Source of the DNA: Sesamum alatum | Taxonomy: Eukaryota; Streptophyta; Magnoliopsida; Lamiales; Pedaliaceae | DNA length: 64,000 nucleotides | Assembly: GCA_034509735.1 (NCBI GenBank) | Contig: JACGWO010000012.1 | Span: 1,860,001 to 1,924,000 of the forward strand | Direction: 5' to 3' | Shown here: piece after piece, positions 23,761-34,866 of the stretch | Position numbering within the stretch: the stretch's first letter is position 1 | How the letters are laid out: every line of letters starts with the position of its first letter | The notes under the pieces: generated by a model | What the model was told of the DNA's origin: nothing | What the model saw: only the letters and a program-made list of their open reading frames with translations | Databases searched by the model: none | Position numbers and translations under genes: made by a program

Positions 23761-24270
23761 GAAGAAATTCTAATTTAATAAAATAAATTGATCAATTTTA
23801 TTTGTAGGTTTTATTATGCCTATTTTCTGTTGTTTAATTTTATTTTATTTTTTTGTTACATTTTGTATATGTGTGTTGTATGTTTTCTTTTACTACTATA
23901 TTTGAATGTCATTTATTTTTAATTTATTGACACTATTACAAATTAATTATTTATTTACGTTGTTATAAAACTATAATCAAATTGGACCATAGTACCAATA
24001 TTTGTATTATAAGGTCCTATAATGTATGTTAATCATATTTCAGTGCCAATTTTTTTATATTGTAAAAGTATTATTTACATGCTTCTAAATTTCCAAATAT
24101 TATTGTATAAAATTTTATTTTTCACCTTTATAAAAGAAACAATAGATGTAAAAGTAAAACATTCAAGGTTATCTAATACCAAAAAATCAGGTGCTAAGAG
24201 ATTCACTCAATAGTTGAATTTTCATAAGCAATTTCAATTTAATAATATTCTATTCATATATCAATTTTAT
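23761..24270 (+). repeat. Diverged direct repeat, copy 1
   Basis: It begins gaagaaattctaatttaat and ends near tattcatatatcaattttat. Long stretches match 25090-25750 in the same order, for example around 24200-24260 versus 25680-25745. Confidence 0.75.
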
Positions 24271-24929
24271 TCTCTTTAGTTTTCATGCTTTTTTAACTTT
24301 TAAGTTATTTTTATAAATTTATTACTGAAAAAATATATTAATCTCATTGGCTTATTTATTTATCATCTTTTGTTCTAATTTCAACATAATTAACTCATTT
24401 TTTATTTATTATTTATTGTACTAAGTTTATTCTCAAAATTTGTTAATTTTTTTAATATGAAAATGTAATTGTACTAATGTGTTAGTATATAATTATTTAA
24501 AAAATTTATACTTTTAATTGCTATTGTGTTAATATTTACTCACCATTTGACTTTTCTTATTTTCATAAGGAAAAATAGCATTTTTCAGTCCGTAACTTAG
24601 GTCATTTCCATTTTAATTTGGTCCATTGATTTTGGGATTCTCACTTTCGGTCCCATAAATATTAAAAAGTAGCAATTTTGGTTCCATAACACATTTCCCT
24701 CTGGATATTCAAAAGAAAATGCCATGTGGGCGTTAAGTGTATAATAGTACAAGGGGACCAAATGTTACAATTTTTATGCACCTTTTAAAGTATAAATAGT
24801 TATATATGTCTCGTTAGTACCTACAATTATGTTAGTTAATTTACTACTCAATAAGATAAGGTTTCAAATTAAATTATTTATTGTATTACTATTTATACTC
24901 TTTTTCAATTTCAACGTCTTGGGGGTGCA

Positions 24930-24945
24930 GGGGGGGGGGGGGGGG
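24930..24945 (+). repeat. Poly-G run (16)
   Basis: Sixteen consecutive G, preceded by GGGGGTGCA. It could fold as a G-quadruplex. It is also a likely spot for length errors in assembly. Confidence 0.9.
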
Positions 24946-25089
24946 AACATGGTGTTTTTAGCCTATTAATATTGAAATAAAATAAATTAGTTAGCTCTTT
25001 CTTAAATTTTCAATAGCACTGCTAATTTAATCGGATTGAGAATTTTTATTTGTAATTAAATTTTGATACTTATTTGTTATTCCATTTTA

Positions 25090-25750
25090 GAAGAAATTCC
25101 ATTTTAATAAAATTGATCAATTTTTATTCACAGGTTTTATTGTGTTTCTTTGCTATTGTTTGATTTTGCTATATTATGTGTATGTAATATGTTTTATTTT
25201 ACTATATTTTGAGTGTCGTTGACTTTTATTTTATTGACACTAAATGATTACAAACTAATTATTTATTGATTATTATTATAAAAGTATAATTTAATTGGAC
25301 AATATTGCCAATATTTTGTATTGTAAGATCCTAATGTTAATTATATTTCAGTATCAACTTTTAACATTGTCAAAGTATTATTTATATGCTTTATTACCTT
25401 CTAATTTTGAAATATTATTGTATAAAATTTTATTTTTTGCCTTTATATTGTAATGTTTAATTCTATATATTTTTTAGTTTAACTTCTTAATCGTATTTTC
25501 ATATGCATTGGTTGGTATAATCTATTTTCTATTTAATAATATATTATATTACAACTTAATTTTTTATGTCACATTTGTTGTTGTAATACTTTTATTCTAT
25601 TAATTAATATAAAAAAAACAATAGATGTAAAAGTAAAGCATTCGAGATTATCTAATACTAAAAAAATCAAGTATTAAGAGATTCACTCAATAATTGAATT
25701 TTCACAAGCAATTTCAATTTAATAATATCATACCCATATATCAATTATAA
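25090..25750 (+). repeat. Diverged direct repeat, copy 2
   Basis: Same order of segments as copy 1, plus about 150 bp inserted near 25450-25600. No inverted ends or coding region are visible. It could be LTR-like ends of a decayed element about 1.3 kb apart, or a tandem duplication. Confidence 0.7.
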
Positions 25751-28428
25751 TTTGTAATTAATTTTGATATTTATTTATTATTATTATATATATAAGTTTA
25801 TATTAGTATTTTATATATTATTCATGTGTAGTTTATTTTAAATTTTAACGTGTCATGGTAAATTAAAACTTTCTTAATATAATTAAGATTTCTTCTAGCA
25901 AAGTAATTGTGTTGAAATATTATTTGATATATTAGTTTTTTTTTTGGTTGAATATGTTATTCATTCTCTAAGTAGTTTAGAGCAATTAAGACTCTTAGAT
26001 ATTTTTCTTATAGAATTTTATTTTTTCTATAACTAATTTTATAATATAATTTTCTGTGAATGTTATTAAAATTTAATGCGTGACAGGTCTGTGGCTCATT
26101 TATGATTCACGATTAGAAGCAGGTTATTAAAATTTTGTGTAATTGGATTCATTCATGATTCATGATTTAGGTTTTTTTATCTTAAATTTATATGGAGGAG
26201 GTTTAGAATATTTAGAATTCTAAATTGTTAAAAAATTCTAGAATCTATAATATAATAATTAATAATATCTAAATGAGGGTATATTTGTCTTTTCACAATG
26301 GGAAACAAACAACTTGAGTATTCACACATTTATATAGAGGAGAGATAATTATTCTCTTTAAATTGAACTTCAATTATACAAAAATTAGGGTAAATTAAAA
26401 CGAATTTTCTTGAGATTTGACATAATTACAAATACCATTTATTGTTTGGTGGGGTTAGTGATCTTCATTGTTTGGTCCCTATATTGGGGACAGCCAGATA
26501 CATCCATTAGTACAGTAATGAATCATGCCAGTTCTTATTTTTATCAATAGCTATACTAAATAAATAAATATCTTGGAGAAAATCTTCTAATCAGTTGAAT
26601 TATTTCGTTCTTGCTCATTGGTTGGGACTTGAAAGCAACAATTATTTCCCACGATGTTGAGTTGCATGGGTAAATAAGTCGAATATACAATCATTATCAG
26701 TAGGATATTTAAAGTTCGTGGTTGCTATGCCCCAATTTAATGTTCTACATGCAATATTACGTTGTTCCTAGCTAGCTAGTCTTTTGCAACTGTAGTAGCT
26801 GCTACATTGGACCAACACATTCTAATTTTTTAATTTGTTTTTTTCTCTTGATGGGCTTATGGAGCAAAGTTTCCCTCCCCACCCCTCCTCCATTATTTTC
26901 TTTCCAACTTCTGCCACATCAATTTTAGACCTGATCTCGCAAATGCACACATTTGAACATACATGAAGAATATGCATACACTAGCATCCACACATTACCG
27001 TACACAAGAGGACTGATATATCCTTGTCGTTTCAGCTGATGTTCATCTTTATCCTGTTTCTGCGAAAACACAAAGAGGAGAGAAGCTCGAGGTACAAGTA
27101 AGCTAAGTTTATTGTTGAAGTTGAAAATTCGAACATCTAATATCATGTATATGTGCTTTCCCTTGTTTGCAGCAACAGTGAGATCTGCTATTTTCTTTTG
27201 TATCTTGACTATCAATAATCTGATCTTGAAGTCTATGATTACTGTTCTCAGTTTAGTTTCTGGCTGATGCTGATGCTTTCTTTCTGTAACTTGGAACCTT
27301 TTCTCTGAATGCCCGTTTGCTGAACTAGAGAGTTACTTTGTCTTTTGACACTGCATTCCTCTTTGTCCACAACACGTGCACTACACATGAAACATGTCGA
27401 GATGCATCTGCTATTACGAGGTTTGTGATTTGTCTTTTCATCTTTGTTCTTATCTGTCCTCTCAGATGCTGTGAAAGCTGAAATGCCGGAACTTTGGAGT
27501 ATATCCTATTTCGACATCTTTTTCGTTTTTCCCCTTCCTTTTTGTTTATTTGCTATGGCGGTTTCCTATGCATCTCTGGTAAGTATCTACTCCCTAAACA
27601 CTAATTGCATTTCTAGCTCGTGCTTTCAGCTATTAATTCACATTTTACGTTGTTGAAGCTCTTATCTCATTTTTCTTTCAGTCGAATATTAGCTCGGTTT
27701 CAGCTCTGCAAAGTCTCTCACCTGCCAAAACGACGAGTGTGGTTTGCTCTTTCGCGTCTCCAAAGCTTTGAGAATCTGCATTTTCATCGTCGAGCTATTC
27801 TCTAGTTCACTTAGCTAGTCGTCCTTGCATTTGGACTGTCCGGTTCGGAGTAGACGGGGCGCTTCGTCTTTCTCAGTTCGAGCCATGGCTGAGGTCCTTT
27901 TCTCTTTTTGCTTTATTTACTGATATATTTATCTTTGTTTTTTAATTGTTAGATGTTAGGAACATGGAGATGTTTGTGAATGTAAGATGACTACATATTG
28001 TTTTACATTGTAAACCTACCGATTCATGTATACTTATGCTTTATTTCCGCTAAGTTGGTGCGCATTGTATTCGTGCATATTGTATTTCCTTTGCCTGTTC
28101 GAAATATTGAGAAATGTGAAAAATAGACCAGTTATTATTTATCCTGTCTGAAACTTGGTTTTATGCTTGCTTTGTGTGTTTTTGCCATCGTTTGAAGTTT
28201 ACTGTTGCGTAAATTATATTTTTAAATAGTTGTATAGTATCCATATACTGATAATTAAATCTGATATCGCTCATTAACTCTTTGCTGGTTAGAATTTTCA
28301 GAGGAATGTTGAAGTATCACTTTTGCTTTATAACTCATATGATTAGTTATTTTCTGCATTATTATATACACAAGTATACGTTAGGTTTTAGTTGATTATG
28401 AGAAGATATATGCTACATTATTGAAAAT

Positions 28429-28604
28429 TGATAATGTAGCAAACGTCTCATATCGGTTGCAGACGATGAGCTTGAGTGGTTTATAAGGCCCAATGCCTCC
28501 TCTCCCTAGCAAGGCGCCTTTTCAGGACAAAACCGTGAGACTCATGCAGAGCCAAAGCGGACAATACCTTGCGCAACGGGGCACCGATCAAGTTGCAAGC
28601 CGCA
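28429..28604. repeat. TRIM LTR, left
   Basis: 176 bp, TG...CA, nearly identical to 28668-28843. Confidence 0.85.
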
Positions 28605-28667
28605 TCATTTGGCGCCGTCTGTGGGAATGAGGCCATGTGCCCGTCCCAAGCCCCTTGTCTGGGGGGC

Positions 28668-28843
28668 TGATGATGTAGCAAGCGTCTCACATCGGTTGCA
28701 GACGAGGAGCTTGAGTGGCTTATAAGCCCCAATGCCTCCTCTCCCTATCAAGGCGTCTTTTCAAGACAAAACCGTGAGGCTCATATAGAGCCAAAGCAGA
28801 CAATACCTTGCGCAACGAGGCACCGATCAAGTCACAAGTCGCA
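28668..28843. repeat. TRIM LTR, right
   Basis: 176 bp, TG...CA, directly after a G-rich purine tract at 28660-28667. Confidence 0.85.
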
Positions 28844-29266
28844 TAAAAAATGTACATAATTTGTACTCTAGTAGAGAAATGTCTTCTAGAGATTTATTAG
28901 TATGTTAATAGAGGTAGCTAGCTAGAGTTATTATACCCGTGTCCCGAGACATAAAGGACAAAGGCTCTCTAACAGGAAAACTGAAGTCAATAATACCTTG
29001 TCATCCATTCTAGGAATTAAACCTCTTTTTCTTGTCAAAAGTGGAAAGGAATCATTTCTTTTAAATTGTCATTGGATTGTATGGTGACGACGTGCCACAT
29101 ACTGCGCTTTATGCAGAGGTACATATACTAACATACCAAAACAGATGATATCATCTAGTTAAAGTGTCTTGACTTTTTTAACTTTTCATTGATGTTTAGT
29201 TGAAAAGGGGAGAAGGGGGATTTGGCTAAAAAGGTTCGACATTCCGTTGTGCTATTAAGGATTTCA
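28844..29266. other. Spacer between TRIM and MULE
   Basis: AT-rich sequence with no gene or repeat that I can support. Confidence 0.5.
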
Positions 29267-29276
29267 TGTATCTAAC
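29267..29276. repeat. MULE target duplication, left
   Basis: tgtatctaac, repeated exactly at 34985-34994. MULEs normally make 9-bp duplications; the tenth matching base is either chance or part of the element end. Confidence 0.9.
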
Positions 29277-29394
29277 GGGTTAAATTCATTTTACCTCCCT
29301 GTGTTTTGCAAAATGTTCAAAAAAGTTCCTGTGAAAACAAAATTACCAATTTCCCTCCCTGTGCTATAAAAAATGTAGCACACTGGCCCCTGCT
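29277..29394 (+). repeat. MULE left terminal inverted repeat
   Basis: It pairs with 34867-34984. Shared blocks include caaaatgttcaaaaaag and attaccaatttccctccctg. Agreement is clear but imperfect, strongest in the central 80 bp and weaker in the first 15. Confidence 0.85.
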
Positions 29395-29911
29395 GAATTT
29401 TAAGGTAGCTGACGAGGGACAATTACTAAAATACCCTCCGATATATATGAAATGCAAGAGTTGACCTCAAACATTTGACTCAGACGTTGAGAACGAGTGT
29501 GGAGAGGGATTCTTACAAACCCTAATTTTGTTCGAGAAACTCAAATCTGAGTCCAGATCTGCGTATCCAACCGTGAAATCGACACGAAAAGAAACCACGA
29601 ACAACATAAATCGACTTGTGTGAAGGTTGGAAATCATTATTTGTGTTTTTTTTTTTTATTCTCTGGTTTTAATGAACTGAAAATTTTTGTTTTAGGGTTT
29701 TTTTGTGTTAAAGTGGGAGGGAGAAGTGAAGTGGGTTCAGTCAAGTGGAGAATAGACGAAGGTAACTACGAATAACCCTTGTTTACATTTTGTTGTTTAC
29801 ATCCTCCTGCACTGATTTTCCATTTTTTTGTTTGGATTTTTGGATTATTTTCAGTTCCCCTAAAAAGACAACAGAGCAGAGCAGGAAAATAAAAGTTTTG
29901 TTCGGAGGAGA

Positions 29912-32900
29912 ATGACGGTATGTTAGTTTTCTTGAACTTTTTTTCTTATTTATAGGCTTGTGTATGCTGATGTGGTGTTTTTTATGTAAAGTTTTGACAT
30001 TTTGTGTATGCTATGAACATTTTTGGACATATTTTAAAGATGTTCAGCTTTTTTGGACTTTTTTTGGGAATATTATAAATTTTGGTTGTTGCATTCACTA
30101 GTTGAAAGAGCTGAGTGGTCCCTGTGTGTTACCATGTTGGGAACATTTGTGAATATTTAATATTTAATGCATATGTTGCTTGTATTGGTGGTCCCTGTTG
30201 CTGTGTGGTTGTTGTTTATTGCCCCCAATGGTCCCCAAATATGTGCACCGAACCCCCTGTGTTTTTCATTAAGTTTGTATGTACCTTTTTCTGTTTTTCA
30301 TTAAGTTTGTATGTACCTGTTTATTAAGTTTGTATTGTATTCTTATGCAATTTCTATTTTTTTTCTCTCCCTGTGCAGTTTACTGATTATCATGATGTTC
30401 ATTTTTGGTATGGTGGTAAATTTCTGAATGATTCAAAAGATAGATATGTAGGGGCATCAAAAGGGTATTTGAACAAGTGGATTTGGATTGTTTAGGCTTG
30501 TATGAGATAAGTTGTATGTATGAACAATGTGGTGGGAGGAAAGGGACAATGAATTTTTATTATAAAGTACCAACCCAACCACTAGAGAGAGGCCTAAGAC
30601 TAATTAACAATGAATGCCCTGATATTTGCATAATAGACTTGGAGAATGTCTATAGAGGGCTAGATGTGCCTATTGAAATTTATGTTGAAGAACTAGAATG
30701 TGAGCCTATTCAGGCAATAGATACACATGGTAATAATGTCTTAACCACTCAACCTGAGGATGAAATTAGACTCTTACTAGATGGGATAAACTTTGATGAT
30801 GGTGAGATAGGTGAAGGTGAGACTGTGGGTGATGGTAATGGGCAGGGTTCTGAGTTCGAGGGAGTTTGGGTTGCAGATGATTGTGAGGGGCAGGGTAAGG
30901 ATGGGCTAGGTTGTGTGTCTGAGGGAGTTTGGGCTGCAGATGATTGTGAGGGGCAGGGGGATGCTGGGCAGGGGGGTAATGGTGGTGATGGTGATGATGG
31001 CATGCAGGAGGTAGAAAATTTGCAGAATGAGAAAATAGATGTTAGGACTGATAAAGGAAAAAGAAAGGTTTGTTATGCTGAAAATGAGTCTTCATCAGAA
31101 TTTGATGATTCTTCTGATGAAGACTACATGCAACCTAATCAGGATTCAACTGATAGTGAAACCCCTAGCCTTGTTTTAGAAGACCTTGAAGGGTCAAGTG
31201 ATGATGATATTTTTGTGAACAAGAATCCAACTAAAAGAGACTTAATGAACAAATTGAAAAAGGTAATGAAGAAAAAGATGAAAAAACCTGAGAAAGAAAA
31301 AGAAATTCTTGTTGAAGATGAGAACTGGTTTAGTGATGATGGTGATTGTGATGACCTTGATAGTTTGCCAGATTCTGATAAAGAAGATTCTAATCCAAAA
31401 CATCCTTCTTTTAAAGAATCAACCAACATAAAGATTGTTGAATTGATAGTTGGTATGAAGTTTCATAATGCACATCATTTCAGAGAGGTGTTGAGAGACT
31501 GGTGCATTAGAGGGGGTTATGACATAGAATTCATCAGGAATGAGAACAAAAGAATCACTGCAAAATGCAAGGTTGAGGGCTGTGACTGGAGGATTCATGC
31601 CTCCCCAATCATGAAAGATTCTTTTCAAATAAAATCCATAAAAGGGTCACACACCTGTGCCAGGACTTATGATAACAAGCTTGCTAAGGCAGCTTATCTG
31701 GCAAAAAGGATGGAATCTGCAATTAGGGACCATCCTAATATTCCAATCCAACTGTTAAAAAATTCAATTCTAAGAAAATGTAAGGTGGAGGTGACTAGAT
31801 CTAAGGTGATGAGGGCAAAAAGGAAGGCATTGCAGGCTATAAGAGGGGCAGATTCCTTACAGTATGAAAAACTGTGGGACTATTGTGAGACTGTGAGGAA
31901 TTTTAATCCAGGGAGGAAGATATTGCTTAAGAAACTGGAGGGTTCAGATCCCCCAGTTTTTGATAAAATGTTTGTGAGCTTTTGGGCCCTTAAAAAGGGA
32001 TTTTTAAGTGGTTGCAGGCCAATCATTGGCCTTGATGGGTGTTTTCTTAAAAACACCCTATGGTGGTCAATTGCTTGTTGCAGTTGGTAGGGATGGGAAT
32101 GACAACATGTTTCCCATTGCTATGGCTGTAGTCCAAGTAGAAAATAGGGAAAATTGGACCTGGTTTGTGGCTGAAATGCTAGATGATATTGGGGGGCTAG
32201 GGACTGCAAAGTGGTCATTCATTTCTGATAGGCAAAAGAGCCTAATTGAGGCTTTAAAAGATCTTGTTCCTGAAGCTGAACATAGATTTTGCCTTAGGCA
32301 TATGTATCAGAATTTCAAACTAAACTTCAAAGCCCAAGAACTTAAGGAATTTTTCTGGAAAGCTGCATCAACAGCAAATAGAAGGGATTATGAACGATAC
32401 ATGAAAAAAATTGAAGAATTAGATCCCAAAAAATCTCAAGATGTTGAAACTGCTTGTGAATGGTTAAGAAACATCAATCCAGAACATTGGGCCAGGTCAT
32501 TTTTCCCTTTGCAGAGTAGATGTGATATTTTGGTGAACAATCTCTGTGAAAGCTTTAACAATTACATACTTGATGCTAGAGATAAGCCAATAATCACCAT
32601 GTTTGAATGGATAAGAACTAAGTTGATGACAAGATTACAGCAAAAAAGGGAAGGTATGGAGAAATATTCTGGAGAAATATGCCCTAATATTCTGAAAAAA
32701 ATCAAGAAACAACAGTGGATGGCTAGGAACTGTTTTACTAGATGGTGTGGGGGGGAGGAATATGAGATTGATCATTTCCTAGACAAGTTTGTTGTTGATC
32801 TTGAGAAAAAAACATGCACTTGTGGCATGTTTCAGCTGAATGGGTACCCTTGCTGCCATGCCTGTGCAGCAATCTCTACCAAAAGAAGCCACATTGAACA

Positions 32901-33693
32901 ATTTGTTGATGACTGTTATAAGAAATCAACATATCTAAGGGTCTACGGGGAGATGATACATGCAGTTCCTGGTGCAAAGGATTATATCAACACTAGTTAT
33001 GAGCCCCTTAAACCACCCAAAATGAAAACAAAAAGGGGAAGGCCAAAGAGACTAAGGAGGAGGGGCCCAGATGAGTTGCAAACACATTCTACAAGGAAGG
33101 GTTTGACACATACCTGCAGCAAATGCTTGCAGACAGGCCACAACAAGAAAAGCTGCACAAATCAACCTCCTCCTAATTCTAAGTTTTTCAAGGTTTGTTA
33201 AGTCTCCATCTTAAGTCTCCAGTTTTTCTAAAGGTTGCTGCTTAATAAACAACTTCATTTGCAGGGTGCCCCTCATGAAGAAATACATGTCCAAGGTTCT
33301 CAGCCTCCACCAGCCAGCCAAGATCATGACAGGCAATCTCAATCAAGGGTAAGAAATTTTTAAATTGTTGTTTACTACTTAAAAATATTTAAATATTATC
33401 AGTTCAATTTTAATTTTTTTTTGGTTTCTTGATGCAGCAACAAGGAAATCAGCATGGACATGCTGAATCTGGATCAAATTCAGCAGCAAGGGTAAGAAAT
33501 TTAATCTTTTTTTGGGGATTTTGAGCTTTTTTTTAATCTTCTTTTGGGGATTTTGTAGCATGAAGTTGGCTATCAAGGACCTCGAAATGCAGCATTATTG
33601 GGAGGCCATGGAAGCAGAAACAGAAAGCCAACCATTTCCCAAGTTTTGCAAAATATTAGGGAAAGATCCAAAAGAAGGCCCTGGAAGCCATGA
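29912..33693 (+). pseudogene. MULE transposase (MURA-type), two single-base frame breaks
   Basis: Proposed exons: 29912-29917 (ATGACG, tentative), 30379-33192, 33265-33348, 33438-33491 and 33559-33693, all joining in phase 0 with TGA at 33691-33693. Order of domains: N-terminal beta-rich HFWYGGKF block, acidic low-complexity region with a short duplication (VADDCEGQG/AADDCEGQG), MuDR DNA-binding region (near 31430-31700), DDE core (GLDGCF, ISDRQKSL, then the NNLCESFN Glu), SWIM zinc finger (CTCGMFQLNGYPCCHAC), basic stretch, CCHC knuckle (CSKCLQTGHNKKSC). Frame breaks lie near 30463 (one base lost next to a GGG run) and near 32050 (one base gained in an A5 run). Both are in homopolymers, so sequencing error is possible. 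Transposase would act on the TIRs in the nucleus. Confidence 0.85.
30840..30980 (+). repeat. Short in-frame tandem duplication in the transposase
   Basis: The segment encoding GVWVADDCEGQG is followed about 81 bp later by one encoding GVWAADDCEGQG, with matching nucleotides. It lies in the acidic, glycine-rich region, which probably tolerates length change. Confidence 0.75.
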
Positions 33694-33930
33694 AGAATGC
33701 AACATTATGAGAATTGGATGTAAATTGTTTATGATGTTATTGAACAATGCATTAGTGTTTTGTTGATACAATGACAATTAAGGTGTATGTGTTCACATAT
33801 TTTGGATATTCCTGGTAGGATGTTGTGAACAGGAAACTTTTGGCTTTTGAACATTTGTGTTTCTGTAAATTCTAGGGGATTGTATGTATCCTTTCAGTCA
33901 TTAAGCCTCATTGATATGAGATGTTTTTAT

Positions 33931-34109
33931 TTCCAGCATTCTGTATTTTTTTCTTATCATTTCCAGCATTCTGTATCATTTTTCCAGCAAGTATTTTACT
34001 GCATTTTTGCAGCACACATTTTCCAGCAATCACAAATTTGAAATGCCACAAATTTGCATTTTCCAGCAAAGTGTAAGTTGCAGTTTCAGCAATGTGCAAT
34101 TTTCCAGCA
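33931..34109. repeat. Cluster of TTCCAGCA motifs between convergent MULE genes
   Basis: Six exact TTCCAGCA copies start at 33931, 33961, 33982, 34021, 34061 and 34102, with near copies (ttgcagca, tttcagca) between. All point the same way with irregular 20-40 bp spacing. The cluster lies just past the transposase stop and before the 3' end of the minus-strand gene. Confidence 0.85.
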
Positions 34110-34189
34110 AAGTGCAATCACAAAATCATACAACAAACCAGTACTCATAATCCAATTCCATAAAGCATAATTTTATTACTTTTATTACA

Positions 34190-34651
34190 TTACTTCATTA
34201 CAAGAACTAAAACCAGCAATACCAAAACAGAAGAAATGCCTATCCAAAATTGAAAAGTGCTAACACCTTTTTCATTGCTTTCAACACTCACATTGGATCT
34301 CCCACAATTAGACTCTTTTGAAACTACTTCATCAATTGGAAAACCATCTTCTTCGTCTTCCTCCACTGCAAATGAATGTTTCTCTGAACCAATTTGTGCT
34401 CCAAAATCAAAGTTTACTGGAATTCCACTGGGTACCCATGTTGCTCTCTCGGGTTGTGCCCAACGAAAAAAATTGCAAGCTTGAAATTTACAACAATAAT
34501 ATAACTTACCTCTTGAGGGTTTTTTGATAGACTCTACTACTCTAATCTCTGCCTTCGCATTACACCCACAAATCGGTGTTGCTGAAAACCTCAAATCCAT
34601 TAATTCCTTGCACTGTCGGGTGTTTTTCATCCGGTTTGTGTGGCTCGACAT
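34190..34651 (-). CDS. GRF-type zinc-finger protein with C-terminal membrane anchor, carried by the MULE
   Basis: An intact 153-codon frame with ATG at 34651 and no intron. Residues 28-64 form a GRF-type zinc finger: C28-x-C30, then GKLYYC with C53, C59 and the FFRW ending. GRF fingers in other proteins bind single-stranded nucleic acid. An acidic stretch follows (EEDEEDGF). Residues about 132-151 are a hydrophobic helix (FWIGISSVLVLLVLVLVM) ending one residue before the stop, so it resembles a tail-anchored membrane protein. Small GRF-plus-membrane-helix proteins are numerous in plant genomes; their function is unknown to me. Its promoter would lie in the 330 bp that include the right TIR. 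It is convergent with the transposase. Function in transposition is inferred from position only. Confidence 0.8.
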   Translation of the reverse strand: MSSHTNRMKNTRQCKELMDLRFSATPICGCNAKAEIRVVESIKKPSRGKLYYCCKFQACNFFRWAQPERATWVPSGIPVNFDFGAQIGSEKHSFAVEEDEEDGFPIDEVVSKESNCGRSNVSVESNEKGVSTFQFWIGISSVLVLLVLVLVMK

Positions 34652-34866
34652 GCGTACGAAAAGAGAGAAGAAGAGAAATGCGTACGAATAGGAGAAGAAG
34701 CTTTGGGAAAGAGAGAAAGAAAAGAGGAAAGAAAGAAGAGAAACAAATAAGAGAAATAAAAGAGAGAAATCAGCTTAAAATGAAAAGGGAAGGGGCAAAA
34801 TGGTCCAAAAAATTGGATTTTTACTATCATAGGCGCAGTAAGGGCGCGTGTGATACAGTTTTTGGG
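34652..34866 (-). promoter_or_regulatory. Probable promoter and 5' UTR of the GRF gene
   Basis: Between the ATG at 34651 and the right TIR the minus strand is pyrimidine-rich (CTCTCTTT-like), common in plant leaders. No clear TATA word. The TIR itself may supply promoter elements, as in MuDR. Confidence 0.35.

Larger units (their letters stand above)
22763..28428. other. AT-rich intergenic region
   Basis: No convincing gene. It contains a diverged direct duplication (23761-24270 and 25090-25750), a G16 run at 24930-24945, and a stretch at 24588-24690 of the 'gaccaaa...aatggacc' kind common in plant transposon ends, without a clear partner. From 27240 to 27900 composition is less AT-rich, with several possible donor sites and an ATGGCTGAG at 27885. 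That could be a transcribed leader, but no protein is recognisable. Confidence 0.6.
28429..28843. mobile_element. Minimal TRIM retrotransposon (LTR 176 - core 63 - LTR 176)
   Basis: Two direct repeats of 176 bp each (28429-28604 and 28668-28843) start TGAT and end GCA and differ at roughly a dozen sites. The 63-bp core begins with tcatTTGGCGCCGTCTG, a TGG-type primer-binding-site-like sequence, and ends with the purine run TGGGGGGC right before the second LTR. No coding capacity. Flanks aaaat and taaaa do not give a clean 5-bp duplication. LTR words such as TCTCACATCGGTTG and AAAACCGTGAG are typical of plant TRIM-like LTRs. Such elements depend on proteins of autonomous retrotransposons. Confidence 0.8.

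Noticed and set aside
24588..24780. Possible transposon end with 'gaccaaa' type words
   Set aside because: The style is common in plant repeats, but I found no inverted or direct partner and no target duplication.
27444..27905. Possible 5' leader or first exon ending ATGGCTGAG|GT
   Set aside because: There is a plausible donor and a less AT-rich context, but no recognisable protein and no following exon before the TRIM and MULE.
28481..28732. An 83-codon minus-strand frame
   Set aside because: It spans the TRIM LTR and core, which are non-coding; the frame is incidental.
28424..28848. A 5-bp target duplication for the TRIM
   Set aside because: The flanks aaaat and taaaa share composition only; in this A-rich context the match is not convincing.
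31139..31429. A 96-codon minus-strand Ser-rich frame with a hydrophobic stretch
   Set aside because: It is antisense to the acidic region of the transposase and results from its GAT/GAA codons.
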